From: JBHEMK01 sp046262635
GTDB lineage: Bacteria > Actinomycetota > Thermoleophilia > Gaiellales > Gaiellaceae
Assembly (NCBI GenBank): GCA_046262635.1
Contig: JBHEMK010000139.1
Coordinates: 1 to 12,746 of the forward strand
DNA length: 12,746 bases
Direction of reading: 5' to 3'
Shown here piece by piece: positions 1-6,482 of the stretch. The translations under genes were made by a program, and so were the position numbers. Each line of letters begins with the position of its first letter. Position 1 is the first letter of the stretch. The notes beneath the pieces are model-generated. The model was not told the DNA's origin and did no database searches. It worked only from the letters and a program-made list of their open reading frames with translations.

Positions 1-141
1 GATTACTTCGAGCTGAACGACCTCGGCACGGCGCTCGTCGGCCGCCGGGGCGGCGGCGCCCACCGCCTCGGCGATCCGATCGAGGTTCGCGTCGCAGACA
101 TCCGGCGGGCGGAGGGCAAGGTGGAGCTCGCTCCGGGCTAG
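1..141 (+). CDS. rnr: Ribonuclease R, C-terminal end (partial)
   Basis: The first 46 codons of the window read as the last part of an S1 RNA-binding domain (DYFELNDLGTALVGRR, then LGDPIEVRVADIRRAEGKVE), ending in TAG at 139-141. The ALVG-R...(R)LGD.V.VRVA.....GKVE pattern is the usual C-terminus of the RNB-family exonuclease RNase R, a 3'-5' hydrolytic exoribonuclease. RNase R degrades structured RNA and works with tmRNA/SmpB on faulty mRNAs. The catalytic RNB domain lies outside the window. Finding it beside smpB fits the common rnr-smpB neighbourhood. Its stop codon overlaps the stop of the convergent DUF4032 relict (reverse TAG at 138-140). The family call is from pattern recognition only. 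Confidence 0.78.
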   Translation, partial: DYFELNDLGTALVGRRGGGAHRLGDPIEVRVADIRRAEGKVELAPG

Positions 142-1342
142 CCGGCGGCCGGCGGGATCGCGTCCCTGAGCGCGGCCCGCTCTTCCGGGACGTCCGGCAG
201 GACGCTCGCGACGTACGATCGGGTCGCCTCGCCAGGCCGATGTCGTGGCCGGCCGCCTCCGACAGGTGCGAGCGGCGTTCGAGCAGCTCGTGGAAGAGCT
301 CGGCCGCGTCCCGCCTGGCTTGCAGCTCGCCGGAAACAGCGGCCACGGCAGGCTCGAAGATCTCCGCCGGCCAGCGTCCGCCGACGGCCGCGTCGGAGAC
401 CGACCGCTCGCCCGACCGCTCGAGCTGGCCGCGGAACGCGGTGATGTCGTTCAGGAGCCTGCGGGCCTGGTTCTCTGGGCCTGGAGCCGGGTCAGGCGCA
501 GCAGTCGCCGGCGGTGGTGCCCGGGCTCGACGACCTTCGAATGAAGCCGTAGCCGGTGACCATCCTCGTTCAGCAGGAGCTCGACCTCCTCGGCGTCGAA
601 CCCCAGCTCGTTCAGCCGGCGCAGGCGCTCCTCGAGCGGAAAGCGCTCGTCCAGGGCGAAGATCTCGGCGGCGGTCAGTTCGGCCCAGAGCCGCTGGTAG
701 CGCGCGCGCACGTTGCGGCGACCGTGAACGGGTCAGGCACGGGCTCGCGACTCCGCTCCGCCGCCAGATTGGAAGAGTTCGCCGGCGAAATTCTCCTTGG
801 CGATGTCGAGGTCGTAGCGCCGCTGGCCGTCCGAGACTTGACCGTGGAGCTCGCCGGTCTCCGCGTCAACGAGGTAGGCCGAGAGCGCGCCTGCGTCTCG
901 CCGGAAGAGCGTGTTGAAGAGCGAGCAGTCGCCCCAGATGAACCCGGCCAGGTGCAGACGGACAAGCAGCTCGGCGAACGCGTTGAGCACCCTGTCCGTC
1001 TCGGCGGGGTCGAACCCGTCCCGGAGCAGGATGCGATAGGCAGCGAGGTAACCAGGACCCCATCGAGCTGGTCCGGCCGCTCCACGACGATCCGACGGCC
1101 TACGACGGGCTCGCCGCCCTGGCCGAGCGCGCCAGAAGCCGGTACTCGCGCTCGGCTAGCCGTTGTGGCAGCTCCCAGAGAACGTACAACGCTCCGCCGT
1201 AGTCGACGAACCGCACGAGATGGCGATGGATCCCGCTGATGACCTCGACGAGGCGCTCCGAGGTCTAGCCGGCGAGGCGCTGCTCCCATGGTAGGTCGAG
1301 GAAGTCGGGCGGCCCAACCTCCGGCACGAGCTGCATCCTCAT
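138..1342 (-). pseudogene. Decayed DUF4032 (kinase-like) gene
   Basis: Read from ATG 1342 the frame gives MRMQLVPEVGPPDFLDLPWE, then meets TAG at 1267-1265 (codon 26). Conserved sequence continues in pieces across all three frames: SERLVEVISGIHRHLVRFVD, then RIVVERPDQLDGVLVT, then YLAAYRILLRDGFDPAETDR, then HLAGFIWGDCSLFNTLFRRD. It goes on with GELHGQVSDGQRRYDLDIAK, RARYQRLWAELTAAEIFALD and SVSDAAVGGRWPAEIFEPAV, and ends SYVASVLPDVPEERAALRDA at the reverse TAG 140-138. I count about six frameshifts plus the nonsense codon. The W-G-D-C-S-L-x-N stretch resembles a kinase catalytic loop, and the whole matches what I know as DUF4032/lipopolysaccharide-kinase-like proteins of actinobacteria. With so many lesions it is a pseudogene. 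Other kinase-like families are possible. Confidence 0.82.
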
Positions 1343-1351
1343 CAGCGCCCG

Positions 1352-1361
1352 ACCCTACACT
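1352..1361. promoter_or_regulatory. Overlapping divergent -10 boxes of smpB and the DUF4032 relict
   Basis: The sequence ACCCTACACT holds two outward-facing TANNNT hexamers: TAGGGT on the minus strand (1357-1352), 9 nt before ATG 1342, and TACACT on the plus strand (1356-1361), 9 nt before ATG 1371. They share two base pairs. The intergenic gap is only 28 bp, there is no Shine-Dalgarno for either gene, and both transcripts would start at or next to the start codon. Each -35 region must lie inside the opposite gene. The boxes are seen; their promoter role is inferred from the spacing, which recurs elsewhere in the window. Confidence 0.6.
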
Positions 1362-1370
1362 TGTCGTCCG

Positions 1371-1835
1371 ATGGCCAAGCAGAAGGGCGAGAAGCTGATC
1401 GTCGACAACCGTCGTGCCCGCCACGACTACGAACTGCTGGACCGGATCGAGGCAGGCCTGCTGTTGACCGGGACTGAGGTCAAGTCGCTGCGCGAAGGGC
1501 GGGCGACGCTCGCCCAGGCGTATGCGGACGTGCGCGGCGGCGAGCTGTGGCTCGTCGGCGCGGAGATCTCGGTCTACGACAACGGCAACCGGTCGAACCA
1601 CGAGCCGACCCGCGACCGCAAGCTGCTGCTGCACCGCAAGGAGATCGACTCCCTCTACGGCAAGGTGCGCGAGCGGGGCCTAACGCTGGTGCCGACACGG
1701 CTCTACTGGAAGGATGGGCGCGCGAAGATCGAGATCGCACTGGCGCGCGGCAAGGAGAAGCTCGACAAGCGCCGTGACCTGGCTGCACGCGACGCCCAGC
1801 GCCAGATCGAGCGCGCGCTCAAGTCCCGACGCTGA
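1371..1835 (+). CDS. smpB: SsrA-binding protein SmpB
   Basis: 154 aa, full length for the family. SmpB binds the tRNA-like part of tmRNA and carries it to ribosomes stalled on mRNAs lacking a stop codon, where it occupies the decoding centre in place of a codon-anticodon pair. Diagnostic segments: N-terminal KLIVDNRRARHDYELLDRIE, LTGTEVKSLREGRATL (about residues 33-48), EISVYDNGNRSNHEPTRDRK, and LVPTRLYWKDGRAKIEIALA. The basic C-terminal tail has GKEKLDKRRDLAARDAQRQI. There is no Shine-Dalgarno; TACACT ends 9 nt before the ATG, so translation is probably leaderless. It follows rnr across the dead DUF4032 gene, and its RNA partner ssrA starts 2.2 kb downstream with a near-identical promoter box. 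Confidence 0.98.
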   Translation: MAKQKGEKLIVDNRRARHDYELLDRIEAGLLLTGTEVKSLREGRATLAQAYADVRGGELWLVGAEISVYDNGNRSNHEPTRDRKLLLHRKEIDSLYGKVRERGLTLVPTRLYWKDGRAKIEIALARGKEKLDKRRDLAARDAQRQIERALKSRR

Positions 1836-1878
1836 CTTGCTGCCGCGCAGAGTGGAGCACTTCCGGCAGACTGACCGC

Positions 1879-2703
1879 ATGTCGCTGACCGTGGGATCTG
1901 GCCCGCTCGGCAAGCAGCCGGCTGGCCGCTTCAATACCAGGATCGAGTCGCCGACCGGCTCCGTCCTCCTGTGGGATCCGATTCCGCACCGCATCCGCGC
2001 GCTCTTCGCGGGCGAGACGGTCGTGGACAGCCGGCGGGTCAAGCTGCTGCACGAGACCGGCCACCTCCCGGTCTACTATCTCCCCGAGGACGACGTCCGC
2101 ACTGATCTGCTCGAGCCGTCGCAGAAGATGACGCAGTGCCCCCACAAGGGCGCAGCGACATACCGCTCGATCCGCGTCGGCGACCGAGTCGCGCAGGACG
2201 CCGTCTGGGCCTACCGAGAGCCAATCGAGTCGGCCCCTTTCCTCGCCGGCCACTGCGCGCTCCAGTGGGACGCGCTCGACACCTGGCTCGTCGAGGACGC
2301 GGAGGCGTTCGGCCATCCGCGCGATCCGTACAGCCGCATCGACGTCTACCCGACGACCCGGCACATCCGCGTCCTCGTCGGCGGCGAGCTCGTCGCGGAG
2401 TCGAGGCGGGCGCGGGTGCTGTTCGAGGCGGCGCTGCCCGCCCGCTACTACCTTCCAGCTGAGGACGTGAAGACGGAGCTGCTCGAGCAGAGTCCGACCA
2501 CGACGCGCTGCGCCTACAAGGGGCTCGCCTCGTACTGGCACGTTCGCGCCGGCGAGGAACTCCACGAGGACCTTGTCTGGACGTACGCCGATCCGCAGCA
2601 CGACGCGGAGCCCGTGCGCGACCTGCTCTGCTTCTTCAACGAGCGCGTCGATCTGGAGCTCGACGGGCAGCTCGAGGAGCGGCCGCGGACACAGTGGTCG
2701 TGA
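1879..2703 (+). CDS. Tandem DUF427 domain protein
   Basis: 274 aa from ATG 1879 (MSLTVGSGPLGKQPAGRFNT), 43 nt after smpB and on the same strand, so probably co-transcribed with it. It contains two copies of the same domain. Repeat 1, about residues 30-120, has IRALFAGETVVDSRRVKLLH, YYLPEDDVRTDLLEPS, TQCPHKGAATYRSIRVGD and AVWAYREPIESA. Repeat 2, about 155-250, has IRVLVGGELVAESRRARVLF, YYLPAEDVKTELLEQS, TRCAYKGLASYWHVRAGEEL and LVWTYADPQHDAEPVRD. The (A/V)GE.V.(D/E)SRR, YYLP.(E/D)DV and C..KG..(S/T)Y signatures are those of DUF427, a small beta-rich domain with no settled biochemical role. No signal peptide or membrane segment. The frame is open further upstream inside smpB, but that part is shadow; no clear Shine-Dalgarno marks the start. 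Confidence 0.9.
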   Translation: MSLTVGSGPLGKQPAGRFNTRIESPTGSVLLWDPIPHRIRALFAGETVVDSRRVKLLHETGHLPVYYLPEDDVRTDLLEPSQKMTQCPHKGAATYRSIRVGDRVAQDAVWAYREPIESAPFLAGHCALQWDALDTWLVEDAEAFGHPRDPYSRIDVYPTTRHIRVLVGGELVAESRRARVLFEAALPARYYLPAEDVKTELLEQSPTTTRCAYKGLASYWHVRAGEELHEDLVWTYADPQHDAEPVRDLLCFFNERVDLELDGQLEERPRTQWS

Positions 2704-2728
2704 ACGCGGCCGCGCCCTCAGGCTTGTG

Positions 2729-3544
2729 CTAGCCGTGCGCCGCTATCGCAGCGGCAATCCAGCTCTGCGCCGCCGTCGTGTCGAGCCGGTAGTTGTAGCC
2801 GATGCCCCTGCACCAGACGTTTGTGCCGAACGTCGTCTCGGCGGCGATGATCCGCGTGCCGGAGAGGAAGATCGGGCCGCCGGAGTCTCCGTTGCACGTT
2901 CCGCCCTTGCCTTGGGAGTTGTCGGCGGAGACCTTCACGAACTCCCCGCCGACGCGCTCGTTCGTACCGATGACGTTTGCCGGTGCAGCGAAGCGCGTGA
3001 AGAACGCGTTCGGCTGCTTGCGGCAGCTCGGAGAGCACGGATCGCGTTTCGCGAAGCTCTGGATGCCATAGCCGACGAGGTCGACCTGGCCCCTGTAGCG
3101 GTCGAGGATGCCGAGGGTGGGGGGGTAGATCGCGTACGGGCCGGACCGCGCCTGGTCGAGGACGACGATCGCGACGTCGTGGGTGTCGAAGCCCGGTAGC
3201 CCGTGGCCACAGCCGATGCACCACTGCGGGTCATGGTAGTAGGAGCCGAACACGAACGAGTGCGGGTCGGTCGTGAAGAGCCCCTGCTGGTCGAACGTGA
3301 CTTCCACCCGGGGGACGCCGTTGACGCTGCCGTAGGCGGAGATGCTGTCCGAGAAGCAGTGCGCGGCCGTGATCATGATCCAGGGCGAGATCAGTGTGCC
3401 GGTGCACACGAAGACGCCGTTGTCCTCGATCCCGACGTACGGGTGCGCAAAGTCCGGTGCGCCGCCGACGATCGCGTCCGCCGGAGCCGCGACGACCAGA
3501 AAAGCCACCGCGGCCGCCCCGGCGAGAAGCGTGCGAAATCGCAT
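2729..3544 (-). CDS. Secreted chymotrypsin-fold (S1) serine protease
   Basis: 271 aa. Residues 1-24 are a typical Sec signal: RFR, a hydrophobic run of Leu/Ala/Val, then PADA. The mature-type N-terminus IVGG follows directly at 25-28. The catalytic triad is visible: H62 in ITAAHC, D123 in HDVAIVVL and S221 in GDSGGP. The residue matching chymotrypsin 189 is Gly215, not Asp, so trypsin-like Arg/Lys preference is unlikely. Several Cys (47, 63, 109, 112, 170, 174, 217, 245) could form disulfides in the exported protein. It is convergent with the DUF427 gene (25 bp between stops). A Shine-Dalgarno (AAGGAGGG) lies about 10 nt before ATG 3544, so unlike its neighbours it has a leader. Natural substrate unknown. 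Confidence 0.93.
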   Translation of the reverse strand: MRFRTLLAGAAAVAFLVVAAPADAIVGGAPDFAHPYVGIEDNGVFVCTGTLISPWIMITAAHCFSDSISAYGSVNGVPRVEVTFDQQGLFTTDPHSFVFGSYYHDPQWCIGCGHGLPGFDTHDVAIVVLDQARSGPYAIYPPTLGILDRYRGQVDLVGYGIQSFAKRDPCSPSCRKQPNAFFTRFAAPANVIGTNERVGGEFVKVSADNSQGKGGTCNGDSGGPIFLSGTRIIAAETTFGTNVWCRGIGYNYRLDTTAAQSWIAAAIAAHG

Positions 3545-3585
3545 GAGCTATTGCCCTCCTTCTCCCCTGTGGTACGAGATAGAGG

Positions 3586-3615
3586 ATTCTAGACCACGCG
3601 TTCGACCAGGGTGAA
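3586..3615 (-). promoter_or_regulatory. Probable promoter of the serine protease gene
   Basis: On the minus strand TAGAAT (3591-3586) is a good -10 box. TTCACC (3615-3610) lies 18 bp upstream as a modest -35. The transcript would begin around 3580 and carry the AAGGAGGG ribosome site before ATG 3544. Inferred from motif and spacing only. Confidence 0.45.
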
Positions 3616-4042
3616 GTTCGTGCTCAAGCCTCAATGCGAGAAGGCCGGATCAGGCCCACACGAGCCGGGAAAGGCCTTCGAGAAATGTTCTCGCGCGGAT
3701 CTGGCGCGGCCGGCAGGGCGCCGACGACAGCAGCGGGAGCGAGTTCGTCAAGTTGAGCATCTGCCGCCAGGTCGCGCGGGCATCGACCGCACCGGCCGGG
3801 CATGACGGGCGTCAGATCGGCTCCGTCCCGTGTGGCTCCGATCGCCGAAGGACGAGGTCTACAGCCTCGTCTGGCCTACACCGTTGCCTGCCTCAGGCGG
3901 GGCGGGTCCCATGGACATCCTCCTTACCGGCCCTGTCCTCCGCCGGCCCGAGCCACCTGGCTCGACACACCGCCTCGGCCGCCGCCGCCGCGACGCCAAC
4001 CGAAGCCTGCGCCCCCCGGAAGAACCTGTGCCTGAGAGCCAG
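3616..4042. other. Gene-poor spacer between protease promoter and ssrA
   Basis: About 430 bp with several short overlapping open frames in different frames. None has a start signal, family resemblance or consistent codon use. I see no RNA gene, terminator or repeat that I can defend. It may hold decayed sequence. Confidence 0.5.
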
Positions 4043-4054
4043 CTACACTTGACG
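4043..4054 (+). promoter_or_regulatory. ssrA promoter box, matching smpB
   Basis: CTACACTTGACG contains the -10-like TACACT (4044-4049) upstream of tmRNA. The same 12-mer with one difference, CTACACTTGTCG, is the smpB promoter box at 1355-1366. The mature tmRNA 5' end is 17 nt after the hexamer, so a short 5' leader removed by RNase P is expected. No good -35 is visible. Confidence 0.5.
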
Positions 4055-4066
4055 AACATGACATAC

Positions 4067-4429
4067 GGGGGCGACCTGGTTTCGACGTGGTCGATTCTCC
4101 GGCTGAGCTGCAAGCCGAGGTCCCCGGTCGGCCTCGTTAATCCACCGGGAAACACGTAAGTGCGAAGAGCGATCTCACACTCGCTGCCTAACTTCCGAGT
4201 TAGCTAGCGACGTCCCTCCGAGCTGGGCCCGTGGTTCGGGCAGGGGCGCCAACGAACGGGCTCGGCGCCGAGGGAGAGCCAATCGCCCAAGGCGCGACAC
4301 CGAAGGATGGCTAGCCCGGCGGTAGGTCGGCTGCACACCGACCGGCGGGCGAAATCAAAGGGCAGCCTAAGCTTGTAGATGCTCTGTCCGGTGCGTCCGC
4401 GGACGCGGGTTCGATTCCCGCCGCCTCCA
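4067..4429 (+). ncRNA. ssrA: Transfer-messenger RNA (tmRNA)
   Basis: About 363 nt. The 5' end GGGGGCGACCTGGTTTCGAC and the 3' end GGTTCGATTCCCGCCGCCTC plus CA are the conserved tmRNA termini. They form a 7-bp acceptor stem with G3-U at the third pair, the alanine identity element, and a discriminator A at 4429. CCA is not encoded. The T arm is a 5-bp stem (GCGGG/CCCGC) around TTCGATT. The tag frame starts at GCG 4162 after GTAAGT and reads AKSDLTLAA before TAA 4189-4191. The LAA ending is the usual ClpXP-type degron. tmRNA with SmpB frees stalled ribosomes and marks the nascent protein for destruction. Its 3' end doubles as the integration site of the adjacent island. The exact 5' end is inferred from acceptor pairing. 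Confidence 0.97.
4404..4429. repeat. attL: 26-bp core at the ssrA 3' end
   Basis: The 26 nt from CGCGGGTTCG to CCGCCTCCA, covering the T arm and the 3' acceptor strand of tmRNA, are repeated exactly and in the same orientation at 9344-9369. tRNA and tmRNA 3' ends are classic targets of tyrosine recombinases, and an integrase starts right after. The exact repeat is seen; its role as att core is inferred. Confidence 0.9.
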
Positions 4430-4460
4430 TTCTCCCTGCTAATCGCGATTTGGCGAGGGG

Positions 4461-4496
4461 AACGATTGCGATTTAATGGGGGCGGGCGGAATCGTT
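4461..4496. repeat. Inverted repeat at the integrase 3' end (element 1)
   Basis: AACGATTGCG (4461-4470) and CGGAATCGTT (4487-4496) are inverted with one mismatch, straddling the integrase stop codon, between attL and int. The same pair exists in element 2 at 9402-9436, where it is perfect. It could be a terminator for int or an integrase arm-binding pair. Confidence 0.5.
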
Positions 4497-5639
4497 GTCC
4501 GCAGCGCTCTCGTAGATCTCGGCGAGCTTGCGTTCGAGGCTCGCCTCGTTTGGCTGGACGTAGATGTTGGCCGTCGTGCCGATGTCCTCGTGACCGAGCA
4601 GCTGCTGCGTGGCTCGGATGTCGCCGGTCGCGAGGTAGAACTCCGTGCCGGCCGTGTAGCGGGCGGCGTGCATTTCCATCCCCTTGGTCTGTCCGGGCTC
4701 GACGACGCCGGCCCGCTGGAGGCAGCGGTACCACCAGCGATGGAGGGCGGTCGAGCTCAGCGGCTTGAGGCGGTTCGCGTGCACGACCTCAATCTCCGCC
4801 TCGTCCTGGGCCGAGACCTGGCCCTTCTGCCAGCGCGGCGCCTTGACCTCCGGAAAGAGCAGGTACTCGTTCGCGTCGCGCCCGAGGATGAGCAGCTGAA
4901 GCTCCTGCCGCATCCCTTCGGTGGGGAGGGGCAGGTTCGGGATCTTCCCGCCCTTGGCGTGCACGCGCACGCGGCGCCGGCCGAGGTCGAAGTCCTTGAG
5001 GCGGAGCTGGGCGAGCGATCCCTTGCGGATGCCGATCAGGAAGAGGAGCTTGAGCGCGACGCGATCGCGGAACTCCGGCTGAGCCGCGATGATCCGCTCG
5101 ATGACGTCGCGGTCGAAGAGCGGACGCTCGATGTCGCGGAGTCGCGGGCTCCGGATCGGGACGACGGGGTTGCCCTGGAGCTTGAACTCGCCCTGTGCCC
5201 AGCGGAAGAAGGACATGAGGACGGCGCGGACCTTCTTGCGCGTGCGTGGAGCGGCATCGCGCCAGCGCTCGTCGATGAACTCGCGGAGGCAGGTCGTGCC
5301 TGCAGGCGGCTCGAAGTCCGTGAGCTCGAGGTCGGCGTGGTCGAGCGCCAGCTTGGCCAGGATCGCCTCGTAATCACGAAGCGTCTCCTGTGTCGCGCCG
5401 TACTCGTTCCGGAACCAGCGCATGAAGTGGGCGACCTCAAGGCCGATCGGCGTAGCCCGGTACGACTTGTCCTTCATGCGCTCAGCCTCGCGCATGATCC
5501 GCGCGGCCTCGGCCAGATTCAAGCGAGGCGCTCCTGGCACTGCCGAAGGGGTGGGCGGCTTCAGAGCGCGCGGCGGTGCCTTGACCGGCTCGTTCGACGG
5601 CAGCTCGAGCTTGAGCTGGGCAACGCCACGCTGAGGCAT
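4473..5639 (-). CDS. Tyrosine recombinase / site-specific integrase
   Basis: 388 aa from ATG 5639 (MPQRGVAQLKLELPSNEPVK). This start is preferred over the upstream TTG at 5657 because TACTGT lies 8 nt before it on the minus strand. The N-terminal core-binding domain (about 60-150) contains FMRWFRNEYGATQETLRDYE and RTRKKVRAVLMSFFRWAQGE. The catalytic domain (about 170-375) has every active-site residue: R205 in GIRKGSLAQLRLKDFD, K229 in HAKGGK, H324-A-A-R327, H350 in LLGHEDIGTTANIY, and the nucleophile Y360. It would catalyse recombination between attP and the tmRNA 3' end. It is transcribed towards attL and divergently from the XRE gene. A decayed relative lies at 9445-10140. It looks functional. 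Confidence 0.95.
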   Translation of the reverse strand: MPQRGVAQLKLELPSNEPVKAPPRALKPPTPSAVPGAPRLNLAEAARIMREAERMKDKSYRATPIGLEVAHFMRWFRNEYGATQETLRDYEAILAKLALDHADLELTDFEPPAGTTCLREFIDERWRDAAPRTRKKVRAVLMSFFRWAQGEFKLQGNPVVPIRSPRLRDIERPLFDRDVIERIIAAQPEFRDRVALKLLFLIGIRKGSLAQLRLKDFDLGRRRVRVHAKGGKIPNLPLPTEGMRQELQLLILGRDANEYLLFPEVKAPRWQKGQVSAQDEAEIEVVHANRLKPLSSTALHRWWYRCLQRAGVVEPGQTKGMEMHAARYTAGTEFYLATGDIRATQQLLGHEDIGTTANIYVQPNEASLERKLAEIYESAADNDSARPH

Positions 5640-5647
5640 GAGCGCAA

Positions 5648-5696
5648 ACAGTAACAAAAATGTTCCTAAAGATGAAATCAGCCCGAGAGGTAGAAT
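5648..5696. promoter_or_regulatory. Divergent leaderless promoters of int and the XRE gene
   Basis: TACTGT on the minus strand (5653-5648) sits 8 nt before the integrase ATG. TAGAAT on the plus strand (5691-5696) sits 9 nt before the XRE gene's GTG. Neither gene has a Shine-Dalgarno. The 66-bp gap is unusually AT-rich for the window and is a likely place for regulation of int by the adjacent HTH protein. Role inferred from motif and spacing. Confidence 0.5.
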
Positions 5697-5705
5697 CAGC
5701 TCGTC

Positions 5706-6482
5706 GTGAGGAGCGGATTGCTAATCAGAGAGGCGCGGCTCCTGGCCAGCCTTTCGCAGGGCGAGCTAGGCGCTCGTGTCGGCAAGGACCGCGCGCAGAT
5801 CGCGCGCTGGGAGCGTGGCGCCGTGGAGCCCAGCTTCGAGACGCTCCGGCAGCTCGTGCGCGCCTGCGGCTTCGAGCTCAACGCCTCCATCGGCCCCGCT
5901 ATGGTCGACGAGGCGGGGGAGAAGGTTCTGCGTCGGAAGCTCCGCCTGTCGCCGCAGGAGCGCCTCCAGGAGCTTCTCCAAGGTCTCAAAGACGTGAGCC
6001 CGTCCCTCTCGTCGCCGCCGTTCGACCCGAGGGCGCTCCTCGGCGTGCTCGACCGGCACCGGGTGTCGTTCGTGCTGATCGGCGGCCTCGCTCGCGTGAT
6101 CGAGGGAGCCGACGAGATCACGAGAGGCGTCGACATCACGCCGTCGACGCGGCCGGAGAACCTCAGGCGCCTCGAGGAGACTCTCGACGAGCTCGGCGTG
6201 GGGGAGACGGAACTCGACGCTGAGAAGCCCACGGCCGTGATTACTCGATACGGCGAGCTGGGAGTTGTCCCGATGCCCGCCGGCACGCGCGGCTACGACG
6301 ACCTCCGACGTGCGGCGGTTCGAGAACCTCTAGGACAGGGACTGCGGCCGGCAGTCGCTTCGAAGGGCGACCTCGCGCGGATGCTCTCAGCGCTCGGTCG
6401 CGACGAGGACGTGGAGAAGCTCCGCCAGCTCCGCCGCCTGATCGAGCTCGAGCACGAGCTCGGGCTCGGTATCGATCTCTAA
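5706..6482 (+). CDS. XRE-family HTH fused to a nucleotidyltransferase-like domain
   Basis: 258 aa from GTG 5706, chosen because TAGAAT lies 9 nt upstream. Residues 6-58 form an XRE/Cro-type HTH: LIREARLLASLSQGELGARV, then QIARWERGAVEPSFETLRQL. After a linker, residues 107-225 resemble a MNT/AbiEii-type nucleotidyltransferase fold: VSFVLIGGLARVIEGADEIT, then RGVDITPS and YGELGVVPMPAGTRGYDDL. The GG turn is at 126-127. In related domains the acidic positions read TRD.D and (G)xLDL; here they are G141 with only D143, and G186. Two expected metal ligands are therefore missing, and activity is doubtful. The tail (225-258) is a charged helix. It is divergent from int, so it may repress int, or be a toxin/antitoxin-like or defence gene. 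It is absent from element 2. Confidence 0.72.
   Translation: MRSGLLIREARLLASLSQGELGARVGKDRAQIARWERGAVEPSFETLRQLVRACGFELNASIGPAMVDEAGEKVLRRKLRLSPQERLQELLQGLKDVSPSLSSPPFDPRALLGVLDRHRVSFVLIGGLARVIEGADEITRGVDITPSTRPENLRRLEETLDELGVGETELDAEKPTAVITRYGELGVVPMPAGTRGYDDLRRAAVREPLGQGLRPAVASKGDLARMLSALGRDEDVEKLRQLRRLIELEHELGLGIDL

Noticed and set aside
240..1239. Long plus-strand frames over 240-1239
   Set aside because: They are opposite the DUF4032 relict, whose conserved residues are on the minus strand. The plus products are Arg/Ser-rich with no motif.
675..1634. 319-codon minus-strand open frame
   Set aside because: It contains only short in-frame islands of the DUF4032 relict and runs antisense into smpB, so it is not one gene.
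3616..4042. Small genes in the spacer before ssrA
   Set aside because: Several short frames overlap in all phases with no start signal, no motif and no family resemblance.
4204..4734. Minus-strand frame across ssrA containing GGGNRTRVRGRTG
   Set aside because: This peptide is the antisense of the tmRNA 3' end, a well-known source of spurious protein annotations.
4476..5654. 392-codon open frame on the plus strand
   Set aside because: It is exactly antisense to the integrase, which has all six catalytic residues. The plus frame is a GC-rich shadow with no family resemblance.
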